64,000 nt of DNA. Origin: Acetobacterium paludosum (GTDB taxonomy: Bacteria > Bacillota > Clostridia > Eubacteriales > Eubacteriaceae). The stretch covers positions 186,001-250,000 of the forward strand of contig NZ_RXYA01000004.1 in NCBI RefSeq assembly GCF_008086595.1, read 5' to 3'. The notes under the pieces are model-generated. The model saw nothing but the letters and a program-made list of their open reading frames with translations. It was not told the DNA's origin and made no database searches. The translations under genes were made by a program, and so were the position numbers. Positions 55,746 through 64,000 of this stretch are shown piece by piece; positions within the stretch are counted from its first letter, which is position 1; each line of letters opens with the position of its first letter.

Positions 55746-58481
55746 CTAATACTTATCCAACTCCGTATTATCTAACAGGATTTTTAGTTCAGTAGCAGGA
55801 ATGCTGTCATTTTTTTTCTTGATTTCATGAATGTTTTTCTGTATTGATCCATCTGTCTTTAGTTTAAAAGCGCCCACCATTTGTTTAAGTATTTCTGCCT
55901 GACCGGAAAGTTCTTCGCTGGCTGCGGCACTTTCTTCTGCAGTGGCGGAATTGGTTTGTACGACCTGGGAAACCTGTTCAATCCCTTGGTTAATTTGGGC
56001 GATTTCTGAGGCTTGATCATTAGACGCTCGTGCAATGTCCTCAACCAGACTGGTTACTTTTTCAATTTCATCAAGAATCGCTTTCAGACTTTCTGCAGTT
56101 TGATCAACAATTTTTGTTCCAACTTCTACTTTATCAATAGACCCTTCAATGAGGCCGGTTGTTTCTTTTGCGGCTTCAGCACTTCTGGCTGCCAGGCTTC
56201 GAACTTCCTCTGCAACCACAGCAAAGCCTTTTCCCTGTTGTCCAGCTCTTGCTGCTTCAACAGCGGCATTCAGGGCCAAAATATTGGTTTGGAAGGCAAT
56301 ATCGTCAATGACTTTTATAATCTTGGAAATGCTCTTTGATGAGTCATTAATTTCAAGCATGGCTGTCACCATTTCCTTCATTTGATCATTTCCAATAACC
56401 GCATTGGTTCGCACAGCAGTTGCCAGCTCACTCGTTTCATTAGCATGGACAGCATTTTGTTTCGTTTCTTGTGCGACTTCTTGAATCGAAGCGGTTAGTT
56501 CCTGAATGGAACTGGCCTGTTCGGTGGTACCCTGTGATAATGCCTGGCCCCCATCGGAAATTTGTGTCGCCCCAGCCTCCACCTGACCCGCAGCTTCATT
56601 GATATCACCCATGATAGTGCTTAAGGTTGCAGTAATACCATTAAGGGCATTTTTAATGGCCAAGAAGTCGCCAAGATACTCAGTTGTGATATGCTGATCC
56701 AGATTTCCCTGCCCCAGTTCTTCCAATGAGAAGGTAATTTCATCAACATAGCGTTTCAGGAATGCAACGGTTTGGTTCATATTGTCTTTGATGAGGGTAT
56801 AATCCCCATTATAATTGCCAACCATTGCAGTGTTCAGGTTTCCCTGAGCAAGTTCTTTTAAAGTGGCTGAGGCTTCCTGGACTGGTGCTACCACTGCATC
56901 CAGGGTAGCATTGACCCCATCTACGATACGGGCGAAATCTCCTTGGTGTTTGCTGACATCCGCCCGAGTATTTAGGTTTCCATCAATTCCAGCTTGTGCC
57001 AATATGGTGGCGTCTTCAACTAGAGCATTTACTGCATCAATACAGATATTAAGGTTGTTTTTAATTGTGTTAAATTCCCCATTATAATTATCTGTAATCT
57101 TTGTCGGGATTTCACCTTTACTAATGTGAGCCACGTATTCTGCAGCAACATTTAATGGTCCGACCACTGCATCCAGAGTATTGTTCACACCATCCACGAT
57201 TTTTGCAAAATCTCCGCCATGTTTACTTGCGTCAGCTCTGGTATTCAATCGGCCTTCAACCCCTGCTTTTTCCAACATTCCAGCATCGGCAACCAAAGCA
57301 TTCACTGCATCGATGCAGGTATTGAGGTTATTTTTGATTGAATTAAAATCGCCGTTATAGGAATCGGTAATTTTTGCTGGAATATCACCTTTGCTGATAC
57401 GTTCCATATATTCAGCAGCTACATTAAGTGGTCCTACTACAGCATCCAGTGTCTGGTTCACCCCCTGCACAATCTCTTTATATCCACCATTAAAGGCTTC
57501 AGCATTTCCTCGGGTATCCAATCGTCCTTCTATAGCTGCCTGGGACAGCATGGTAGCTTCAATAATAAGCGTCCGAATCGTTTCAATGGTTTTTTTCAGA
57601 GCAGGTGAGATTTCATCCTGAGCGTCCTTTATTTCTACATAAGCAGAAACATCCCCTTCAGAAATCTGGTTCATCGTACCAATGACCACATTTTGAAGAT
57701 CATCTGCGAAATAGTCCATAGCCACAGCCATCAGACCGATTTCGTCCTTAGTGTCCATATTCAAACGCTCTCCCAGATGACCCTTGCTCATTTCCTGTAA
57801 CATATGTGATGCTCTTATGAGCGGTTTGCTGATGACAGTACCAATAAAAATTTCTAATGCAATTGCCAAAAGCACACCCAGAAGAATAAATATAATCATT
57901 GTGGTTATCACATTATTAGCCAGAAGAGCATTTGCATCAGCTTTTGCTTTACCACCTTCTAATTTCATTGTCTGTAACTTATCAATAGCATTTTGTTCTG
58001 CGACAGCTGCTTTAACAGCAAGTCCATCAGCACTTGCTAACGCATTTGCTTCCTCATCCTGATTCTGTATTGCAAGAGCCATTATTGGATCAACTTGATA
58101 TATATATTCTTTTTGCGAATCAACAAATTCTTGAGAAGCTGCTTTTTCTTCATCAGATTGGAGCGATTTTTTTAATTCCTCTGAAACTGTATCAATTTCT
58201 TTTCTCATTTCAGCAATTTTGTCTGCTTTTTCTTTTATCACTTGAGAATCATTGGAAAGAATCATCTCCCTTAAACTGATCCGCATTTGCATAAAATCAA
58301 TTTCTATCTGACTTACTTGTTCAACTGGAACCATCATGTTTTCATAAAGTTCAAAATCTGATTGCTGTAATTTTTCAATACTGGTTACCCCAATAATTCC
58401 AACAATTACGATCACAAATGCAACTATACTAAATCCTACTAAAAGCTTTCTTCTGATTTTCATGTTATAAAACCATTTCAT
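55746..58481 (-). CDS. methyl-accepting chemotaxis protein with repeated HAMP-like units
   Basis: About 911 residues. Two membrane helices flank an N-terminal four-helix sensor (about 30-185). Several HAMP and HAMP-like units follow (about 205-640), two of them 91-residue near-exact repeats beginning VVGPLNVAAEY. The signalling domain (about 650-890) has the conserved hairpin IDDIAFQTNILALNAAVEAARAGQQGKGFAVVAEEVRSLA. No CheR/CheB pentapeptide is seen at the C-terminus. The ATG at 58481 is eight bases after GAGG; an upstream in-frame start at 58556 has no site and would overlap the direct-repeat module. Faces the LytTR system. Confidence 0.9.
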   Translation of the reverse strand: MKWFYNMKIRRKLLVGFSIVAFVIVIVGIIGVTSIEKLQQSDFELYENMMVPVEQVSQIEIDFMQMRISLREMILSNDSQVIKEKADKIAEMRKEIDTVSEELKKSLQSDEEKAASQEFVDSQKEYIYQVDPIMALAIQNQDEEANALASADGLAVKAAVAEQNAIDKLQTMKLEGGKAKADANALLANNVITTMIIFILLGVLLAIALEIFIGTVISKPLIRASHMLQEMSKGHLGERLNMDTKDEIGLMAVAMDYFADDLQNVVIGTMNQISEGDVSAYVEIKDAQDEISPALKKTIETIRTLIIEATMLSQAAIEGRLDTRGNAEAFNGGYKEIVQGVNQTLDAVVGPLNVAAEYMERISKGDIPAKITDSYNGDFNSIKNNLNTCIDAVNALVADAGMLEKAGVEGRLNTRADASKHGGDFAKIVDGVNNTLDAVVGPLNVAAEYVAHISKGEIPTKITDNYNGEFNTIKNNLNICIDAVNALVEDATILAQAGIDGNLNTRADVSKHQGDFARIVDGVNATLDAVVAPVQEASATLKELAQGNLNTAMVGNYNGDYTLIKDNMNQTVAFLKRYVDEITFSLEELGQGNLDQHITTEYLGDFLAIKNALNGITATLSTIMGDINEAAGQVEAGATQISDGGQALSQGTTEQASSIQELTASIQEVAQETKQNAVHANETSELATAVRTNAVIGNDQMKEMVTAMLEINDSSKSISKIIKVIDDIAFQTNILALNAAVEAARAGQQGKGFAVVAEEVRSLAARSAEAAKETTGLIEGSIDKVEVGTKIVDQTAESLKAILDEIEKVTSLVEDIARASNDQASEIAQINQGIEQVSQVVQTNSATAEESAAASEELSGQAEILKQMVGAFKLKTDGSIQKNIHEIKKKNDSIPATELKILLDNTELDKY
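56884..57430 (-). repeat. two tandem 273-bp repeats in the chemoreceptor gene
   Basis: Two consecutive units of about 273 bp (91 codons each), 56884-57157 and 57157-57430, encode HAMP-like segments that are more alike than neighbouring units. They could recombine and change the number of HAMP modules. Confidence 0.65.
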
Positions 58482-58571
58482 AAATAAAACCTCTTTTCTT
58501 TTATATTTAGTTTTGCTCAATCTGAACCTTTCTCTAATATTAAATAATTTATACACTAAATTCTAATTTTT

Positions 58572-58602
58572 GCTCTGAATTGCTTGAATTAGGTATCGAA
58601 TT
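58572..58602. promoter_or_regulatory. LytTR-type operator module, copy 2 (between chemoreceptor and HD gene)
   Basis: GCTCTGAATT (58572) and GTATCGAATT (58593) are 21 bases apart, as in copies 1 and 3. It lies 91 bases before the chemoreceptor start (minus strand) and 222 bases before the HD gene (plus strand). The module's orientation is the plus strand, so either gene could be controlled. The palindrome of the other copies is not well preserved. Confidence 0.6.
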
Positions 58603-58823
58603 TATCATTCTGCCTTACAACAAAGTCATTTTTCATGCATTAGAGTAAAATAAAACTTTAATGCTCTTTTTTATTTGTGAATAAGTATTACTTAATAATA
58701 TGCCTTATTAACGAATAAGTCATAAATTGAATACAAAAATTACTCAATTCATGACAAATTTTCCCAAAGTATTAAAAAACACTTATAATAAAAAGTAATG
58801 CTAATCGAGAAAAGGAGATCAAT

Positions 58824-59492
58824 TTGTCAATTTATTTATCTAATATGGAAAGAACCATATTAGCAATTCTAAATAATGTTTTCATAAATTTACCAGTTGA
58901 AATACAAAAGCATAGTATTCTGGTCTCTCACTATTCAATGGAGCTATATCGCAAGGCTTTATTTCTTAATTATACAGATGGAATAGCACCTTTGAAAGCT
59001 GAAAGGATCCCATATATCGGATGGGCTACACTTTATCATGACATTGGGAAACTGACATCTTCTTATCAATTATCCAATAGAACATTTTCATTTTATAATG
59101 CAAACTTTTCTATTCATGATAACCACCAGATAAAAGGTTTCCATCTTCTTTTAGAAATTTTAATCAATCAAAATTTAGAGTTTGAAACAACGCCTCTTTT
59201 TATATTTTTAAAAGATGTGATACTAAATCATCACGAATGGTGGGATGGTTCAGGTCAACCACAAGCAAAAAAAAGGAATGAAATACCGTTAATCGCAAGA
59301 ATATGTTCCATTGCTGATGTCTATGAATATATAAATAATATGCAAACGAATGATTTTAACATATCATGCAATAAATCTTGCGATATCATAGAAAATGAAT
59401 CTGGCAAGCGTTTTGATCCAGCGCTGGTTGATATTTTTTTAGATTTTTCGATAAATCCTGATGCTTTGAATGCACTAACAAAAGAAGAGTAA
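58824..59492 (+). CDS. compact HD-GYP-like phosphohydrolase
   Basis: A 222-residue protein with HD-superfamily residues: YHDIGKLTSSYQL near 71 and ILNHHEWWDGSGQP near 133, the latter close to the HHExxDGxGYP of HD-GYP domains with Y replaced by Q. IARICSIADVYE follows. HD-GYP proteins hydrolyse c-di-GMP; the replaced tyrosine and the short length make activity uncertain. The start is a TTG eight bases after AAAGGAG. No receiver domain is present. Confidence 0.82.
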   Translation: MSIYLSNMERTILAILNNVFINLPVEIQKHSILVSHYSMELYRKALFLNYTDGIAPLKAERIPYIGWATLYHDIGKLTSSYQLSNRTFSFYNANFSIHDNHQIKGFHLLLEILINQNLEFETTPLFIFLKDVILNHHEWWDGSGQPQAKKRNEIPLIARICSIADVYEYINNMQTNDFNISCNKSCDIIENESGKRFDPALVDIFLDFSINPDALNALTKEE

Positions 59493-59675
59493 TTCATTTC
59501 TTAGTACATCTTACCAAGCATCTAAAATGATTTAATATTAACTGCGTATTGGCATAGACTAAAAAATAATTATTGCGTATTCTTTTCATATTGGTTGCGA
59601 ATAATGACAGTTTTAGTTGACTAAACGTATTATAAGAAGGTTCACATTTATAAATTCGCATTTAAGGAGAGCTTT

Positions 59676-60425
59676 ATGAGACAGTTAATTGATAAATTAG
59701 GTTTGAAAAAAACTACTTTAGCTGTCATGACAATTTCAATTATATTTTCCTTAGCAGTAACACTTATGATTTGGCTATTATTTTCTCTTTTAGGAATTAA
59801 TCTAAACTTGTTCATTACTTTGCTAATGGGAATAATTGTACCATTATTTGCAGCCCCATTTATATTGATTCCGATCATTTACCTAATCATGCAAATCAAC
59901 CAATTGGAGATGGAGATGCGTTTATTGGCCACCTATGATGAACTGACGGGATGCCTAAACCGTCGCGCATTTTTTGAGCAATCAGAATCTCTAATTAATC
60001 TAGGAGATAGAAATTCAATCGACTCATGTTTGATGATGATCGATATTGACAAATTCAAACTGATTAACGATCGCTATGGTCATTCCAGTGGCGACAAAGT
60101 CATAGCATCCTTAGGATCAATATTTATAGATGTTATGAGAAAAAGTGATATCGTTGGAAGAATTGGGGGCGAAGAATTTGCCTTATTTCTACATCAGACT
60201 TCAATTGAAGGTGCATCTAGATTCGCAGAACGATTACATGAATCTATTTCTCTTTCAGTCATAAAAGACAATGGTCATAGTATTAACTATACAATCAGTA
60301 TTGGTTTAACACAACTGAGGTCTGGGACTTCGTTGGAAGATGCTTTGAAACAAGCTGACAAAGCACTTTATTGTGCGAAAAACAATGGTCGTAATCAGAC
60401 AATATTTTACAATCAAAGTATGTAA
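59676..60425 (+). CDS. membrane diguanylate cyclase (GGDEF)
   Basis: A 249-residue protein. Two membrane helices (about 15-37 and 45-70) are followed by a complete GGDEF domain (about 85-245) with IDIDKFKLINDRYGH near 127, the active-site GRIGGEEF near 165 and SIGLT near 210. No upstream sensor beyond the membrane part, and the RxxD inhibitory site is not evident. AAGGAG is nine bases before the ATG. Likely synthesises c-di-GMP. It forms a plausible pair with the HD gene 183 bases upstream. Confidence 0.92.
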   Translation: MRQLIDKLGLKKTTLAVMTISIIFSLAVTLMIWLLFSLLGINLNLFITLLMGIIVPLFAAPFILIPIIYLIMQINQLEMEMRLLATYDELTGCLNRRAFFEQSESLINLGDRNSIDSCLMMIDIDKFKLINDRYGHSSGDKVIASLGSIFIDVMRKSDIVGRIGGEEFALFLHQTSIEGASRFAERLHESISLSVIKDNGHSINYTISIGLTQLRSGTSLEDALKQADKALYCAKNNGRNQTIFYNQSM

Positions 60426-60597
60426 TTCAGATTGTAAATAGTGTTAGGATTTTTAGCGAATGACTGTTACCTTCATTATTGATTTTACCAGAAATCGATA
60501 TACCGTTAGAGAATCAACCATGGGGTAATAACTACTTTTGACAACACTCTAATCCTTTTTAAAATGATAAAATTTTTTGGTTATAAAAAGGACGGTT

Positions 60598-62058
60598 CTA
60601 TCGCACACTATGGCTGGCTCGATATAAGTCAAACATATTTGCTTCAGTGGGATAATCATTGATGAGAACAATATTATTATGATCAATGGACAAATGTGAA
60701 ATGGTTGTAACTATGATGTGATAATGATCGAAACTTCCTTCTCTCAATACTTCCGGATAATCACCCACATCCACAGTCAAGTCGGAAACATCATTCTTAA
60801 AATAGTTCTCCATGTACCTTGCAATAAAATGAGCGTGATTGACACCAAAATCGCTGATAACCAGTAGGCGCATTGGCTTTCTGTTATGATTGATTTCGGG
60901 TAAAATGAGACTGCTCCAATATAACAAATCATAGATTCTGCCTGACATATCCATTTCAGTTTTTTTCGAGAAAATATTTAGATTTGTTTCAAACAATTGA
61001 TATAGTGAAAAATTATATTGTTTAAGGGTCATTGAAAAATAGTAAATCCGATCAAATAAAGTTGAGTTACTAAAGGGTCTAAATTTTTGTGCCAAATACA
61101 AAGAACGTAACATGAATTCAAGTTTTTCATGCATTTCTTCATTGAGCAACAAACGCATGCCGTTAAATATACGTTGATAAAACAAACCTGTTTCATTCTC
61201 TACCAACCATTTTTCGTCTATGTTATCCCATCCGATGTATTGGCTCAGAATAAATCCAGAAATCGGTTGAATGCTATCTGACGTAATGTTAGGGAAAAAC
61301 ACCTTTAAGCGTCCCAATTCATCATCCTCAATTACAGTGTCGGCGTAGCTGCTGCTATTATTGTAACGCAAATCGCTAAAGCCCTGATTTTCCCTAACCA
61401 GCGAAACGAGGTAATACATACTATAGTAAACCACAAAGAGCTCATTGTTGAAAATAAAGCTTGTTTCTTCCGGCTCAAGGTTTTTCATTAGGGTTTGATG
61501 CAAGATTTTTTTTAATAAACTTAAATCCACATCGAGCTCTCGTTTTTTCAGGTTAAGTCCATGAAGTTCCAGCAAAAATCCGGAAAATAACTGTCTTAGA
61601 TGCATTTCGCTGTTTCCAATCACATTGTACTGGTTATTGATGCGCTTAATTTCCATTCCAATGGTATTGAGATACTTGTTCAGATCCGGTAAGGTTCGAA
61701 TAAGGGTTGACCGACTTACAAAAAGTCGGTCTTCATAAAATTCAATTCTTTTACCAGGGAAAAAGAAGATTTCTTCTAACCATTTCAATGCAATTGACTC
61801 ATTAAAGATCTGCTTAAAAACATTACCGATCGTCGCAACATTCTGGTTGTGCAACTTAATTCCCCATTTTGTGGACACCTCTATGTTGAGTTCTGCTCCC
61901 CACCTTTTTTTGATTATTCCAACATCATTGCTGATGGTTCTTACCCCGGCATCAACTAATTCTGACAATTCTCCAATTGTTATCCAACCTTCCTGAGTAA
62001 CAAAAACATCCAAAATATTTATGATCCGTTGAGAAGAACGTTCTAATAATTTACGCAT
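60598..62058 (-). CDS. Mga/PRD-type transcriptional regulator
   Basis: A 486-residue regulator. Two N-terminal helix-turn-helix units (ITIGELSELVDAGVRTISNDVGIIKK near 25, and RLFVSRSTLIRTLPDLNKYL near 110) are followed by PRD-like helical repeats (about 170-390) and a C-terminal EIIB-like part (about 395-486) beginning RLLVISDFGVNHAHF. This order is that of Mga and AtxA virulence regulators, which respond to carbohydrate phosphorylation. AGGG AGG precedes the ATG. It is divergent from the adhesin gene, and LytTR-type module 3 lies between them. Regulation of the adhesin is inferred. Confidence 0.85.
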   Translation of the reverse strand: MRKLLERSSQRIINILDVFVTQEGWITIGELSELVDAGVRTISNDVGIIKKRWGAELNIEVSTKWGIKLHNQNVATIGNVFKQIFNESIALKWLEEIFFFPGKRIEFYEDRLFVSRSTLIRTLPDLNKYLNTIGMEIKRINNQYNVIGNSEMHLRQLFSGFLLELHGLNLKKRELDVDLSLLKKILHQTLMKNLEPEETSFIFNNELFVVYYSMYYLVSLVRENQGFSDLRYNNSSSYADTVIEDDELGRLKVFFPNITSDSIQPISGFILSQYIGWDNIDEKWLVENETGLFYQRIFNGMRLLLNEEMHEKLEFMLRSLYLAQKFRPFSNSTLFDRIYYFSMTLKQYNFSLYQLFETNLNIFSKKTEMDMSGRIYDLLYWSSLILPEINHNRKPMRLLVISDFGVNHAHFIARYMENYFKNDVSDLTVDVGDYPEVLREGSFDHYHIIVTTISHLSIDHNNIVLINDYPTEANMFDLYRASHSVR

Positions 62059-62104
62059 GACAAACCTCCCTAAATATCAATGTTTGCGAATAATTCGAGT
62101 TTAG

Positions 62105-62184
62105 CTTAATACTATATTATTTTTTGTATTAAATATTCGATTATGTTCTGAATTGCCAATCTATAGTATCGAATTCATTTTTTA
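62105..62184. promoter_or_regulatory. LytTR-type operator module, copy 3 (between regulator and adhesin)
   Basis: The palindrome TTAATAC-N13-GTATTAA (62106-62132), GTTCTGAATT (62145) and GTATCGAATT (62166) with 21-base spacing, in the same order and orientation as copy 1. About 80 of 95 positions look similar between the two copies. Plus-strand TATTAA follows at about 62182. Candidate target: the regulator gene on the minus strand, the adhesin, or both. Confidence 0.65.
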
Positions 62185-62205
62185 TTAATTAACTAATCGA
62201 ATTAG

Positions 62206-62249
62206 CCCGTATTATTCATAAAAATAATACGGGTTGACGATTTTTTTTT
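62206..62249 (+). terminator. hairpin plus T run between module 3 and the adhesin gene
   Basis: CCCGTATTATT (62206-62216), six bases, AATAATACGGG (62223-62233), then TTGACGA and nine T residues (62241-62249). A transcript from the module 3 promoter would end here after about 60 bases. It may be an attenuator or define a short RNA. Confidence 0.6.
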
Positions 62250-62718
62250 AATTTTTTGAGTATGTTTCAAACCGTAATTTAGAATCCTTAATTGCTTATC
62301 AAATATTGCATATGTCCCAGCAAAACAAGAACGGATTTTTTACTTCCTTACGTAGTAAAATAGCATAATTATATTCATGTTTGTTTGTTATTATTTATTT
62401 GTTCGTTTCAATTCTATTTTAAAAGAGAATTGCCTACGTTTGCTTAGTGGTAGCTGTGTCTGTCTAATTTACCTAAATTAATTTATAACAACATTTTTAT
62501 ATTACATCACGCTTTGTGTAAACGACCACAATCAAATGCGAAAGAAATCTAGACGCTCTCAAAAATTCTTATGTTCCATCCGTTTCTATAATACAGTTCT
62601 GTACAATGCGGTGAACATCGTACCAAACTGTTTAATATATGCAAAAAAATAACTTATTAAGCATAACTTAACAAGCTGGCAAAATATAAAATTTTTTTAT
62701 ACTGAAGTGAGGTAACTT
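62250..62718. other. long leader region of the adhesin gene
   Basis: About 470 bases of AT-rich DNA without an open frame of note. TTAACA followed by TATACT near 62690 could be a promoter. I looked for c-di-GMP-I and -II riboswitch motifs and found none. The length suggests regulation not visible to me. Confidence 0.4.
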
Positions 62719-64000
62719 ATGAAAATTTACACAAATAAAATTATTGGATTATTATATTTCGTGGTTTTTTTGTTGGCGGCTTCAGCCGCATTAACCGCGT
62801 TAGCTGAAGGAGTAACTACTATTCCCAACGATCTCACTGGTCAAAGCCAGTATTTGGTCATCCATGAAGCAACTGGTGATTACACAAATACCGGAGGTAA
62901 TTCTTCCATAACAGTGACGAAACCTGATGGAACTGCTGAAATCGCACCAACCGTAACGAATGGCAATCTTACCTATTCAAATATCCCGGCAGGTGACAAA
63001 ATCGCAATTAATTACGCCTTTCATTTAGTGGATGGCGATGAGAGTAGTGGTAATGCCTATACTTATAGCGGTTCAAACTTTTTCACTGTTACCCTGCCGG
63101 AAGGCATTACTTTTATCGATCCTGGTACAGACAATAAAATCATGGCTAGCGATAATACCGATCCCAATAATCCTGTCGTGTGGCAGATGGGAACCTGGTC
63201 CATATCAGGTAATATCGTAAGAGTGGATTTTGACGAAACCGTCGCTAACCACAACAATATGTGGTTAGCAATACGCATTGATGGAACCTTTGATGCCCTT
63301 TCTGATGGTGACACTGGTACAACCAGTATGAACCTGGGTGATCAGACCATTACCTTTACAAGAGAACAACCGTCGACAGCAACCTTCACTCTGGAAAAAT
63401 CCGGTGTTTATGATGCTGCTACCAACCAAATCACCTGGACGGTTACAGCCGGTCCTGACACAATTGATTTAAGCGGCTATACCTTGTTGGACACTTTCAG
63501 TAACAATCAGACCTATGTGTCCAATTCTTTTACAGCTGGAAACATAGGAAACCAGGGTCATGGAAACAATGGAAACAGTGGAAGCAACAATGTGAATGAC
63601 AATGCTTTGATCATTGATTCTACTGCTCCCTCAATAAGCTATACTTTCCCCAATAGTACCACCGGCACCCAGACCATTACCTATAAAACGTCGCCAACCT
63701 CCTTTGCCAATGAAGATGGAACTGATGATGGCAATGAATCTTCAACCTTTACGAATACTGCCAATCTAACAAAAGATGGAAACAAGGTAACTGAACCAGC
63801 CCATGCAGCGGTGGAGGTTAACTGGATTGATAAATCAGCTGACAATTCGGCACCGTATGGTGCTACGGATGGTACTATCAGAAAGTGGACGGTCACGGTT
63901 ACTGTTCCCGAAAATGGCACCATAACCGGAGCTCAAATTGTCGATACGCTTCCGGATGGGTTAACATTGTTTGCTGACGACACTACCTATCCAGTTCAAA
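62719..64000 (+). CDS. large secreted surface protein (adhesin-like), N-terminal part
   Basis: The frame runs from an ATG at 62719, six bases after TGAGG, to the right edge without a stop (427 codons). Residues 1-30 are a signal peptide (LLYFVVFLLAASAALTALA). The rest consists of beta-rich domains: an N-terminal domain of the collagen-binding/SpaA-related kind, TFTLEKSGVYDAATNQITWTVTA near 220, and after a Gly/Asn-rich linker near 280 a further repeat KWTVTVTVPENGTITGAQIVDTLPDGL near 395. These resemble isopeptide-forming or DUF11-type pilin and adhesin repeats. The cell-wall anchor must lie outside the window. It sits next to c-di-GMP genes, which fits controlled adhesion. Confidence 0.85.
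   Translation, partial: MKIYTNKIIGLLYFVVFLLAASAALTALAEGVTTIPNDLTGQSQYLVIHEATGDYTNTGGNSSITVTKPDGTAEIAPTVTNGNLTYSNIPAGDKIAINYAFHLVDGDESSGNAYTYSGSNFFTVTLPEGITFIDPGTDNKIMASDNTDPNNPVVWQMGTWSISGNIVRVDFDETVANHNNMWLAIRIDGTFDALSDGDTGTTSMNLGDQTITFTREQPSTATFTLEKSGVYDAATNQITWTVTAGPDTIDLSGYTLLDTFSNNQTYVSNSFTAGNIGNQGHGNNGNSGSNNVNDNALIIDSTAPSISYTFPNSTTGTQTITYKTSPTSFANEDGTDDGNESSTFTNTANLTKDGNKVTEPAHAAVEVNWIDKSADNSAPYGATDGTIRKWTVTVTVPENGTITGAQIVDTLPDGLTLFADDTTYPVQ

Noticed and set aside
62250-62718. c-di-GMP riboswitch upstream of the adhesin
   Set aside because: Expected in such contexts, but neither the GEMM-I core nor the c-di-GMP-II core could be found by eye.
1-64000. insertion sequences, CRISPR arrays or prophage
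   Set aside because: No transposase or phage gene, no terminal inverted repeat pair around a gene and no regularly spaced repeat with spacers was seen.

Overview
The window looks like a chromosomal segment of a low-GC, strictly anaerobic Firmicute of the Clostridia, most probably an acetogen of the Acetobacterium/Eubacterium type. This rests on the gene content (FmdE-like protein, Mrp P-loop protein, UPF0251 regulator, molybdopterin hydroxylase, flavin enoate-reductase-type enzyme, T-box leader, NiaR-controlled NAD synthesis), AT-rich spacers and strong AGGAGG sites. The species is an inference. I see no rRNA, insertion sequence, CRISPR array or phage.

Left part (1-14.7 kb): the N-terminal two thirds of adenine deaminase, an FmdE protein, Mrp and a UPF0251 regulator are followed by two related operons on the minus strand. 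Operon A (10863 to 4079) encodes a FecCD-type metal/chelate importer, then a cysteine-rich HypB/UreG-like P-loop protein, an unusual ABC ATPase, a DUF364 protein, a SAM methyltransferase and a THEP1-type NTPase. Operon B (14528 to 11104) has paralogues of the ABC ATPase and P-loop protein, another methyltransferase and a solute-binding-fold protein without a signal peptide. I consider the pair the best candidate for an undescribed metal/cofactor handling system.

Middle part (14.8-40.8 kb): a leucine-type T-box precedes 2-isopropylmalate synthase that carries an AraC DNA-binding domain at its C-terminus. tRNA-Lys and tRNA-Leu, aroE-aroK, a uracil permease, an NYN-LOTUS protein, CorA, a PucR regulator divergent from an old-yellow-enzyme-type flavoprotein, a stand-alone radical SAM enzyme, nadA-nadB-nadC-niaR with a palindrome over its promoter, and a CYTH-CHAD protein follow. 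Then comes a molybdenum region: modABC, a divergent HTH-TOBE regulator, a molbindin and a three-subunit molybdopterin hydroxylase. Arrays of a 5-bp-periodic GTTTT-like motif lie at or just downstream of the promoters of modA, molbindin, operon A and (as a 10-bp variant) operon B. This could place both metal operons in a molybdenum/tungsten regulon.

Right part (40.9-64 kb): a signalling and surface region. It holds two large GGDEF-EAL proteins, a GGDEF-hemerythrin protein, a LytTR/GHKL two-component system, a chemoreceptor with repeated HAMP-like units, an HD-GYP-like protein, a small GGDEF protein, an Mga/PRD-like regulator and the start of a large secreted adhesin that runs off the window. 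Three intergenic copies of a 21-bp-spaced direct repeat, of the kind LytTR regulators bind, tie the LytTR gene, the chemoreceptor/HD pair and the regulator/adhesin pair together.
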